Shown here piece by piece: positions 57,426 to 64,000 of a stretch of DNA of 64,000 bases. The notes under the pieces are model-generated. The model saw only the letters and a list, made by a program, of their open reading frames with translations. It searched no databases and was not told where the DNA came from. The DNA comes from Rheinheimera pacifica. GTDB lineage: Bacteria > Pseudomonadota > Gammaproteobacteria > Enterobacterales > Alteromonadaceae. The DNA is taken from the NCBI RefSeq assembly GCF_024809855.1, contig NZ_JANUEM010000008.1, forward strand, positions 62,001-126,000, read 5' to 3'. A program made the position numbers and the translations under genes. The stretch's first letter is position 1; the number at the start of each line of letters is the position of its first letter.

Positions 57426-57841
57426 TACAACTGACTGTTCAAGCCTTGTTCAGACCAGCAGCACTTTGGCCTGTGTTAAGTGCCTATATATGATAGTAAC
57501 GCATACCATCTTTGTCATTCCTTCTGCTGTCTCATGGCTACCCGCCAGGGCTTGCGTCTTTTATCTCCCGGTAGGCAGGTATTAAATATATTTCTAATGA
57601 AAATGCCGATTTACTTGATAAATTTATTATATGTTTGCAAAGCACTAAACAATTACTATCTTTAATCGCATTATGTGAACGCTCCTTGTATAAATAACCT
57701 TCTGCTCGTTTTTGTTATTTGTTTTTACTGTTGTCGGAGACTAAAAGCGCAGTTAAAAGCGCTGCAGGTATTCACTGTTAATCTGAAGTATCGTTCACAG
57801 CCATGAAGGCTGTGTGGTGTTCGTTTGGCTGGAAACACAAC
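57426..57841 (+). other. 416-bp AT-rich intergenic region before the injection-system operon
   Basis: No convincing ORF. It should hold the promoter of the contractile-injection operon. A weak dyad AGCGC-AGTTAAAA-GCGCT lies at 57746-57763. No clear -35/-10 pair, operator or RNA gene could be supported. Confidence 0.4.
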
Positions 57842-58423
57842 ATGATAGCAAAGACGTTGTCACAATTGGCGGTGCAATTAAACCGTTTTTTGCGGCATAA
57901 CTTTAAACTGGAAGAAGATGTGGTGCTGGTGTCTAACTTAAATGAGGCCGACGGTACCGTATTGACTCAGGTTAATAACAAATTGGTGCTGTTTTTAGTT
58001 GGTATCGAAAAAGAAGCAGCTTCGCGCAGTAAAACAGTGTTGCCTGATGCTGGTTTTGCCCGCAGTGCCAACAGCGCTCCGCCATTACACCTTAATTTAC
58101 ATTTAATGCTGGCTGCCAACTTCAACGGTTCTAACTACAGTGACGCTCTGACGTTATTATCAGCCAGCATCAGTTTTTTTCAGCGTAACCCACTGTTTAC
58201 TCATCAAAACCTGCCTGATCTTGATCCCACGATCGAGCGGCTGGCGCTGGATATGGAAAACCTCAGTATTCAGGACACCAGTAATCTGTGGGGCATGTTA
58301 AGTGGTAAATATCTGCCATCAGTGCTGTATAAGGTACGGATGATCAGCTTTGACGGTGCTGATATTTATAGCCAGAGCAGTTTATTGCGTAAACCGGATA
58401 CTGATCTCGGAACTCAGCCATGA
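57842..58423 (+). CDS. eCIS tube-terminator/cap protein, DUF4255 (Pvc16/Afp16-like)
   Basis: 193 residues. MIAKTLSQLAVQLNRFLRHNF followed by LHLNLHLMLAANFNGSNYSDALTLLSASISFFQRNP is typical of DUF4255, the family of Afp16/Pvc16, which caps the tube and stops sheath elongation in phage-tail-like particles. Start ATG 57842 from family pattern; ATG 57803 gives 13 extra residues. First gene of the operon, overlapping the next by 4 nt. Confidence 0.88.
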   Translation: MIAKTLSQLAVQLNRFLRHNFKLEEDVVLVSNLNEADGTVLTQVNNKLVLFLVGIEKEAASRSKTVLPDAGFARSANSAPPLHLNLHLMLAANFNGSNYSDALTLLSASISFFQRNPLFTHQNLPDLDPTIERLALDMENLSIQDTSNLWGMLSGKYLPSVLYKVRMISFDGADIYSQSSLLRKPDTDLGTQP

Positions 58424-59262
58424 GTTATCTGCCACTATGTAATATTGTAATTCAACATCAATATTTTAGTGATGGTTTGGCACAATCGTTACGTCTTACC
58501 GCTGCAGTACCAACACAGCGCCAGTTACAAAATGCCCAGTTGTTGCTTAAGCCTACAAAACAGGGCGCCGTATTATTGCTGGACACAAGTCGGCGTGACA
58601 TAGCCGCTGCCTGTTGTGAGCCAGTTCTGACATTATATTTTCTTTTATACAGCGACGACCCGCTCTTTAGTAGTTACAGCCTGCCACAGCTACAGCCACA
58701 ACAATTATTGTACTGCGATAACCGAGGGGCGATACAGGATGATGCCACTTTACGCTTACATTCCGGGCCGGAGGTTGGCAGCACAGAAATAATAAGTGCT
58801 GATGATACGCGCCTGGCCGGCATACTGTCGACAAAAGGCAAAACTTTACCTGTAATGCTGCTGGCCCTTGATATAACCGCTTTACACATAGCGCAACTTA
58901 CTGCAGATAACACAATATCTTATCTGCTGCGGTTTGGCAGCAGGCAGAGTGTCTGGCGCTATTACCTGTGTGGTACAGCCTTTACTCAACCGCTGCGCAT
59001 TCAGGATATGGCGCAGCAAACCCAATTTATTCAGCAAGACGATACCTGCCTGGCCAATGGCCGTGTGGCCCAGGTATTTGATTCTGCCCAACCTTTAAAG
59101 CTGCAGCAATTCAGCCCGTACCGGTTTCAGCTGATAACCACTGTACATGGCAGTGAGAAAATTCTGATTAAACGGTTACCGGTTGCGGTAGCCGGGCAAA
59201 TCGATAAAGCAGTAGTCAACGGAGTAGCAAGTCACGTGTCGGAAATTTACCTTAACTATTAA
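58420..59262 (+). CDS. Unrecognised eCIS-associated protein (280 aa)
   Basis: 280 residues, beta-rich, no signal peptide or membrane span. Notable segments are LLLKPTKQGAVLLLDTSRRDIAAACCEPVLTLYFLL and PYRFQLITTVHGSEKILIKRLP. No family recognised. Its ATGA overlap with the DUF4255 gene and position just before the sheath gene tie it to the particle, perhaps as an assembly factor or baseplate component. It is unlike the usual Afp/Pvc proteins at this position. Confidence 0.7.
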   Translation: MSYLPLCNIVIQHQYFSDGLAQSLRLTAAVPTQRQLQNAQLLLKPTKQGAVLLLDTSRRDIAAACCEPVLTLYFLLYSDDPLFSSYSLPQLQPQQLLYCDNRGAIQDDATLRLHSGPEVGSTEIISADDTRLAGILSTKGKTLPVMLLALDITALHIAQLTADNTISYLLRFGSRQSVWRYYLCGTAFTQPLRIQDMAQQTQFIQQDDTCLANGRVAQVFDSAQPLKLQQFSPYRFQLITTVHGSEKILIKRLPVAVAGQIDKAVVNGVASHVSEIYLNY

Positions 59263-59279
59263 CCAGAAAGGAACACATC

Positions 59280-60839
59280 ATGGGGCAGATGAAAACGCCG
59301 GGCGTTTATATCGTAGAGAAAAATGCCTTTCCCAATTCAGTGGTGGAAGTGGCAACGGCTGTGCCGGCTTTTATCGGCTATACCGAAAAAGCACTGAATG
59401 GCAATAAGTCACTGACTAACCAGCCAATGCGTATCAGTTCAATGTCAGAGTTTCACAATTACTTTGGGTTTGCGCCGTTGCCAATGTTTGCTTTGGCAGA
59501 GGCTGCCGCTGCAGGCGATAACAGTTTTATAGTGGCAGGCAAACATTATGAACTGAACCACGACAGCGGAAAAAACCTGTTGTATTACGCCATGATGCTG
59601 TTTTATCAAAACGGTGGTGGCCCTTGCTACATTGTGTCGGTAGGTAACTACGCAGACGATATTGAAGGGGCGAAATTAATGGCCGGTATTGATCAGCTGA
59701 TCAAAGAGCAGGAACCGACCATGCTGGTAATACCCGAAGCTGTGCTGCTGGCCGAAGATGATTGTATTGCGGTACAGCAAGCGGCCTTGGCGCACTGTGG
59801 CGGAAAAATGCGTAACCGTATTGCTATTCTGGACGTATGGCAGGGTTATAAGCCGCGTCAGCATCCTGATGGCGATTGCATTGATAATTTCCGTGGCAAG
59901 CTGGGTATTAACTATCTGGATTTTGCGACAGCCTATTACCCCTGGCTAAACACCACCATAGTGCAGGAACGTGATCTGAGTTATCTGAACCTGACACCTG
60001 CCGAGTTGCTACAACAATTATTAAAACAAGAGCGCAACCTGCCGGATGAGTTGCCCAAGCTGGATGATAAAGCCACCGCTGCGGATAAAGCCGCTCAGTT
60101 AAAACTGCAACAGCAACTGGATGCCATTAACGATATCAGCAAAGACTGGAGCAAGCTGGATCAAGCCGAAATGGTAGCCAGCCAGATGTTATTGCACAAA
60201 AGTCTAAAAGCAATCAGCCCGCTGTACAACCAGTTACTGGGGCAAATGCGCGATGTATTAAACCTGCTGCCGCCCGCTGCTGCAATGGCCGGTATTTACA
60301 CCATGGTGGATAACACCAAAGGTGTGTGGAAAGCCCCGGCGAATGTCAGTTTAAGCGCTGTGGTGTCACCGGCGGTAAATATTACCCACGATGAGCAGGA
60401 AGATTTAAACGTCAGCACTCAGGGTAAGTCGGTTAATGCTATTCGTACCTTTATTGGCGAAGGCACTCTGGTATGGGGCGCCCGTACACTGGATGGTAAC
60501 AGCCTGGACTGGCGCTACGTTAGTGTACGCCGGACCATGATTATGCTGGAAGAATCTATCCGGCTTGGCACCAAAGCCTATGTGTTTGAAAACAATACCG
60601 CCAGCACCTGGGTCACCATTAAAAGCATGATCCGCAATTTTCTTACCGGTATCTGGAAACGTGGTGGTTTGGCCGGTGCGTCACCGGAAGATGCATTCAG
60701 CGTTAGTGTCGGCTTAGGTGAAACCATGACTCCGGAAGATATTCTCGAAGGCGTGTTGCGGGTAACGGTACTGGTGGCGTTGATCCGTCCGGCCGAGTTT
60801 ATTGAAATTACTTTCCAGCAGCAAATGCAGAAATCTTAA
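59280..60839 (+). CDS. eCIS contractile sheath protein
   Basis: 519 residues. N-terminus TPGVYIVEKNAFPNSVVEVATAVPAFIGYT and C-terminus AYVFENNTASTWVTIKSMI ... GETMTPEDILEGVLRVTVLVALIRPAEFIEITFQQ are the phage tail-sheath signatures found in Afp2/Pvc2. A charged, helical stretch at about 245-310 (ELLQQLLKQERNL to AEMVASQML) looks like an insertion or extended domain. Shine-Dalgarno AAAGGAA before ATG 59280. Only one sheath gene is visible here, where Afp has three. Confidence 0.93.
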   Translation: MGQMKTPGVYIVEKNAFPNSVVEVATAVPAFIGYTEKALNGNKSLTNQPMRISSMSEFHNYFGFAPLPMFALAEAAAAGDNSFIVAGKHYELNHDSGKNLLYYAMMLFYQNGGGPCYIVSVGNYADDIEGAKLMAGIDQLIKEQEPTMLVIPEAVLLAEDDCIAVQQAALAHCGGKMRNRIAILDVWQGYKPRQHPDGDCIDNFRGKLGINYLDFATAYYPWLNTTIVQERDLSYLNLTPAELLQQLLKQERNLPDELPKLDDKATAADKAAQLKLQQQLDAINDISKDWSKLDQAEMVASQMLLHKSLKAISPLYNQLLGQMRDVLNLLPPAAAMAGIYTMVDNTKGVWKAPANVSLSAVVSPAVNITHDEQEDLNVSTQGKSVNAIRTFIGEGTLVWGARTLDGNSLDWRYVSVRRTMIMLEESIRLGTKAYVFENNTASTWVTIKSMIRNFLTGIWKRGGLAGASPEDAFSVSVGLGETMTPEDILEGVLRVTVLVALIRPAEFIEITFQQQMQKS

Positions 60840-60880
60840 TTAACTAACTGGTTTATTAAACGAATACAAGGAGCTTAACA

Positions 60881-61339
60881 ATGGCTGATGACGGTTCAAC
60901 CCAATCCACTTCGGTATGGCCCTTACCGAAGTTTTATTTTCAGGTGAAATGGGACTCTGAAGTAATGTCGTTTCAGGAAGTATCCGGCCTGGATGTCGAG
61001 GCGCAAATTATTGAATACCGCGCCGGTGATAACCCGGTATTTTCTGCCACCAAAATGCCGGGGCTGAAAAAGTCCGGCAACGTCACGATGAAAAAAGGCG
61101 TGTATAAATCGGATAACAAATTCTGGGCCTGGTTTAGCCAGATCAAGATGAACACCATCAAGCGTCTGCCCATTACCATCAGTTTGCTGGACGAAGCAGG
61201 CGGCACCACCATGGTATGGACCTTAACCAACGCCTGGCCAACCAAAATTACCGGCACGGATCTGAAGTCAGACGGCAATGAGGTGGCAATAGAAACCATC
61301 GAAATTGTACATGAAGGTATCACCATTGATAACCCGTAA
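60881..61339 (+). CDS. eCIS inner tube protein 1 (gp19-like, Afp1/Pvc1)
   Basis: 152 residues. WPLPKFYFQVKWDSEVMSFQEVSGLDVEAQIIEYRAGDNPVFSATKMPGLKKSGNVTMKKGV is the standard T4 gp19-like tube fold signature. It polymerises into the inner tube that the sheath drives out. Strong AAGGAG Shine-Dalgarno. Lies directly after the sheath gene. Confidence 0.94.
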   Translation: MADDGSTQSTSVWPLPKFYFQVKWDSEVMSFQEVSGLDVEAQIIEYRAGDNPVFSATKMPGLKKSGNVTMKKGVYKSDNKFWAWFSQIKMNTIKRLPITISLLDEAGGTTMVWTLTNAWPTKITGTDLKSDGNEVAIETIEIVHEGITIDNP

Positions 61340-61354
61340 CAGGTAATACGCAGT

Positions 61355-61819
61355 ATGAGTGAACTGGCAGCGTCAGATTATCCGTTACCGGCGTTTTATT
61401 TCCGGGTGAAGTTTGCTTCATCCGGCGATAGCGCCGACACCGCGTTTCAGGAAGTGTCGGGTATAGGTGCACAACTGGATACTGAAGATGTAGTAGAAGG
61501 CGGTGAAAACCGTTTTGTGCATAAGCTGCCCAAAGCGGTAAAGCACAGCAATCTGGTATTAAAGCGTGGTATAGCACCAAACAGCTCTTTGCTGGTGCAA
61601 TGGTGCATTAAGGTGTTTGAGCAGGGGGTAGATATAGCCATTACTCCCATGACAATCACCGTGGAATTGTTGGATGAAACCGGCCAGCCTGCCCGCAGCT
61701 GGTCGTTTGTTAACGCTTACCCCGTTAGCTGGCAGGTAGAAGGCTTTAACGCCAGCAAAAACGAGGTAGCCATAGAAAAGCTGGAATTTAGCTATCAGTA
61801 CCTAACCCGGGAGCGCTAA
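61355..61819 (+). CDS. eCIS inner tube protein 2 (Afp5/Pvc5-like)
   Basis: 154 residues, same fold as tube protein 1 but divergent: YPLPAFYFRVKFASSGDSADTAFQEVSGIGAQLDTEDVVEGGENRFVHKLPKAVKHSNLVLKRG. In Afp and Pvc, the second tube protein forms the ring that joins the tube to the baseplate spike. Starts 15 nt after the first tube gene. Confidence 0.92.
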   Translation: MSELAASDYPLPAFYFRVKFASSGDSADTAFQEVSGIGAQLDTEDVVEGGENRFVHKLPKAVKHSNLVLKRGIAPNSSLLVQWCIKVFEQGVDIAITPMTITVELLDETGQPARSWSFVNAYPVSWQVEGFNASKNEVAIEKLEFSYQYLTRER

Positions 61820-61823
61820 CACT

Positions 61824-61997
61824 ATGCCGATTGAAGTCACCAAACTGATTGTCAAATCTACCCTGCTGGAAGAGCAAAGCGACAACCCGGCACGTCAGCC
61901 TTACCCGGCACAGGATTTACAGCAACTAAAGCAGGACATCCTGCAGGAATGCCAGCGGTTATTGCAGCAGGCGCAGTATGAGCAGAGGCCGCGCTGA
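61824..61997 (+). CDS. Small eCIS protein, DUF5908 (Afp6/Pvc6-like)
   Basis: 57 residues. The N-terminus MPIEVTKLIVKSTLLEE matches the short DUF5908 proteins encoded at this place in contractile injection systems; the C-terminal DLQQLKQDILQECQRLLQQAQYEQ is an amphipathic helix. It starts 4 nt after tube 2 and its stop overlaps the next ATG (TGATGA). Function in the particle is not established. Confidence 0.85.
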   Translation: MPIEVTKLIVKSTLLEEQSDNPARQPYPAQDLQQLKQDILQECQRLLQQAQYEQRPR

Positions 61998-62680
61998 TGA
62001 GTGGCAGTAAGTCGCTGTTAACTATAAGTTGTTGCGACAACAATGGCCAGCCCACAGGCGAAGGGCAGTTTCAGGCGATGATTAATCCGGCCAGCCTGAA
62101 TCATCAGTTGGGTATTAGTTACAACACCGATAACAGCAAGAATTTACCTGTGGGTAAGTCGGCAGTAGAAAGCAAATTAAGCCAGTACCAGCAGGAAAAA
62201 CTCAGCTTTGATCTGGTGCTGGATGGCACCGGCGTGGTGCCGGTATCAGGGCAACAGGTAGCGGATGTCAGTAAACAGGTAAAGCAGCTGAAAAATGTGG
62301 TGTATCACTACGTTGGTGAAAAACATGAACCCAGCATTGTAAAGCTGCAATGGGGCCAAAACTTTAGTTTTGTTGGCCGCTTAAATAGCATGACAGTGGA
62401 TTACACCCTGTTTAAACCCGGTGGTGACCCGCTGAGGGCAAAAATTAAGCTGAATTTCGGCAGCTATATGTCAAACAAACAAGAGGCACTAAAGGCTGAC
62501 AGACAATCGCCGGATCTGACGCATCAGGTGCTGGTAAAAGCCGGTGACACTCTGCCTAATTTGTGTTACCGCATCTACCGTGACAGCAGCTACTACCTGG
62601 CAGTCGCTGAATTTAACCAGTTAGACAGCGTTAGCGTGCTTACGCCCGGCCGCCAGCTGTATTTCCCACCATTGAGGTAA
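61997..62680 (+). CDS. eCIS baseplate LysM protein (Afp7/Pvc7-like)
   Basis: 227 residues. N-terminal tube-initiator-like domain (FQAMINPASLNHQLGISYNTDNSKN, KLSFDLVLDGTGVVP) and a C-terminal LysM domain (HQVLVKAGDTLPNLCYRIYRDSSYYLAVAEFNQL to PGRQLYFPPL). This is the contractile-system counterpart of T4 gp53/gp54-type hub proteins. Directly followed by the spike gene 3 nt later. Confidence 0.92.
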   Translation: MSGSKSLLTISCCDNNGQPTGEGQFQAMINPASLNHQLGISYNTDNSKNLPVGKSAVESKLSQYQQEKLSFDLVLDGTGVVPVSGQQVADVSKQVKQLKNVVYHYVGEKHEPSIVKLQWGQNFSFVGRLNSMTVDYTLFKPGGDPLRAKIKLNFGSYMSNKQEALKADRQSPDLTHQVLVKAGDTLPNLCYRIYRDSSYYLAVAEFNQLDSVSVLTPGRQLYFPPLR

Positions 62681-62683
62681 GTT

Positions 62684-64000
62684 ATGGCCAATTCTCCGTT
62701 ACAAGGTGCCGACGGTCCGGTACGGCTTAGCATCACCAGCGATGGTACCGCGTTGGCCGACAGCATCAGTATTATCAGTGTTGATATTACCAAGGCATTA
62801 AACCGGGTACCGCTGGCTGTGCTGACATTCAGTGATGGTGACATGCCGGCGAAAGATTTTCCGCTGTCGAATCAGGCTTCTCTGGTGCCAGGCGCCAAAC
62901 TGGTGGTAAGTGCCGGTTATGGTGATGATGAACAACAAATCTTTAGCGGGGTAGTGGTTAAACACAGCCTGGCTATCAGTGGTAACAATCAGGCGAAACT
63001 TATTGTTGAGTGCCGTGATCCTGTTTTTGCCGCTACGCTGGCGCGTAATAATGCCAATTATACTGACATGACCGACAGCGATATCTGGCAGCAACTGGCT
63101 GGTAAATATGCTGTCAGTTGCAATGCCACCGCCACCGCTGAAAGCCATGCCGAGTTGGTGCAGTATTACAGCACTGACTGGGATTTTATGCTGCTGCGTG
63201 CCGAAGTAAACGGCATGCTGCTGTGTGCCGATGATGGCAAGCTGAATATAGCGCCGCCGGATACTACAGCCGCAGCGGTGCTTAGTATTACTTACGGCGA
63301 TGATTTACTTAGTTTTAATGCCAGTCTGGATGCCAGCCAGCAGTTTAGCTCAGTTAAAACAGTTAGTTGGAACCCCGCCAATCAGGAAGTTCAAAGCGAC
63401 GAAGCTGCCAGTGCAACCCTTACAGGCCAGGGCAATATAGCTGCCGGTACGCTGGCTGACGTAGCGGCAGTAAAAGCATTTCGTTTGCAAAGTAATGCTC
63501 CGCTTACTGATGCCAGTTTAACCAGCTGGGCGAAAGCGCAGCAGCTGAAATCCGCACTGGCACGCATTCGCGGTGAGCTGCGCTGCCAGGGCTCTGCGCT
63601 GCTAAAACCCGGTGTATTAATTACGGTGAACGGTGTAGGCGAGCGCTTTAACGGCGACGTTTTTGTGTCTCAGGTGCGGCATATTATTGAAGATGGCGAT
63701 TGGATATCTCAGGTAAGTTTTGGCATGTCGGCACAGTGGTTTGCACAAAATACCGATATCAGCGCTCCCTTAGCGGGCGGTATGTTGCCTGGTGTGAGTG
63801 GGCTGCAAATTGGTGTTGTACAACAACTGGACAGTGATCCGGCGGGCGAGTGCCGCATTCAGATCAAAGTACCGTTGCTGGAAGCTGAAACCGAAGGCAT
63901 ATGGGCCCGGTTACTGAGTTTTTATGCTTCAAGCGGCTTTGGCCAGTTTTGTCTGCCAGAGGTTGGAGACGAAGTGATCCTGGGCTACCTGAATAATGAT
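62684..64000 (+). CDS. eCIS spike/hub protein, VgrG-like (Afp8/Pvc8), partial
   Basis: 439 residues are visible with no stop; the gene runs off the right edge. N-terminal gp27-like hub region (SIISVDITKALNRVPLAVLTFSDGDM, ESHAELVQYYSTDWDFMLLRAEVNGML), followed by the start of a gp5-like OB/spike part (GLQIGVVQQLDSDPAGECRIQIKVPLLE, then LPEVGDEVILGYLNND). It forms the puncturing tip at the end of the inner tube. In the Afp and Pvc loci, gp25, PAAR-like tip and baseplate genes follow. Confidence 0.92.
   Translation, partial: MANSPLQGADGPVRLSITSDGTALADSISIISVDITKALNRVPLAVLTFSDGDMPAKDFPLSNQASLVPGAKLVVSAGYGDDEQQIFSGVVVKHSLAISGNNQAKLIVECRDPVFAATLARNNANYTDMTDSDIWQQLAGKYAVSCNATATAESHAELVQYYSTDWDFMLLRAEVNGMLLCADDGKLNIAPPDTTAAAVLSITYGDDLLSFNASLDASQQFSSVKTVSWNPANQEVQSDEAASATLTGQGNIAAGTLADVAAVKAFRLQSNAPLTDASLTSWAKAQQLKSALARIRGELRCQGSALLKPGVLITVNGVGERFNGDVFVSQVRHIIEDGDWISQVSFGMSAQWFAQNTDISAPLAGGMLPGVSGLQIGVVQQLDSDPAGECRIQIKVPLLEAETEGIWARLLSFYASSGFGQFCLPEVGDEVILGYLNND

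Noticed and set aside
57480..57665. 61-residue frame before the injection-system operon
   Set aside because: No ribosome site, odd composition and no resemblance to anything; the region is AT-rich intergenic DNA.
57842..64000. Type VI secretion system or prophage tail
   Set aside because: DUF4255, DUF5908, two gp19-like tubes and LysM gene order fit extracellular contractile systems; no TssB/TssC split sheath, TssJLM, capsid or lysis genes are visible.

Overview
The window looks like chromosome of a free-living gammaproteobacterium of the Rheinheimera / Alishewanella / Arsukibacterium group (Alteromonadales-like). This rests on the housekeeping block ftsB-ispD-ispF-truD-surE-pcm-nlpD-rpoS-mutS-(pncC)-recA, the queF/syd/DUF2310 cluster, a GMC-type glucoside 3-dehydrogenase operon of the kind described from Rheinheimera, and many energy-taxis and c-di-GMP proteins. 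The assignment is by protein resemblance only; no rRNA gene is present. Coding density is high, and there are three tRNA genes and no CRISPR array.

Layout. 1-6.5 kb: the end of a response regulator, a DUF4397 lipoprotein, an Aer-like redox sensor, an HBM-type chemoreceptor and two small conserved proteins. 6.8-11.4 kb: the glyoxylate shunt, aceB and aceA, around a LysR regulator, with a 150-bp inverted-repeat element behind aceB. 11.6-18.1 kb: an unusual winged-helix/membrane/receiver protein, a large lipoprotein and a hybrid histidine kinase. 18.3-18.7 kb: tRNA-Phe, tRNA-Thr, tRNA-Phe. 18.8-25.6 kb: a prolyl oligopeptidase, a nucleoside and purine salvage operon (deoB, deoD, gpt, deaminase), a VF530 protein and an NAD-type isocitrate dehydrogenase. 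25.7-31.5 kb: a minus-strand operon (diguanylate cyclase, ppnN, xni, DUF3192, unknown) preceded by a possible 20-residue leader peptide and a terminator. 31.7-37 kb: queF, syd, DUF2310 and assorted small genes. 37-43.9 kb: the isoprenoid/tRNA/repair/cell-envelope block ending in rpoS; nlpD has no usual start codon but has a perfect Shine-Dalgarno before an in-frame ATT. 43.9-48.3 kb: the benE-gntR pair with a palindromic operator, then mutS.

48.5-54.5 kb separates mutS from pncC-recA. It holds an accessory module (a HEPN-like protein and an AbiE-like toxin-antitoxin pair with a palindrome at its promoter) and a three-gene periplasmic sugar-oxidation operon (DUF1080 hydrolase, GMC dehydrogenase, Tat-exported small subunit). 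recA carries a LexA box, but recX does not follow it.

The most notable system is at 57.8-64.0 kb and runs off the right edge: the first eight genes of an extracellular contractile injection system (eCIS, a phage-tail-like particle). They are a DUF4255 tube-terminator protein, an unrecognised 280-residue protein, one sheath, two tube proteins, a 57-residue DUF5908 protein, a LysM baseplate protein and a VgrG-like spike. Baseplate wedge, AAA+ ATPase, fibres and cargo would be expected to the right.
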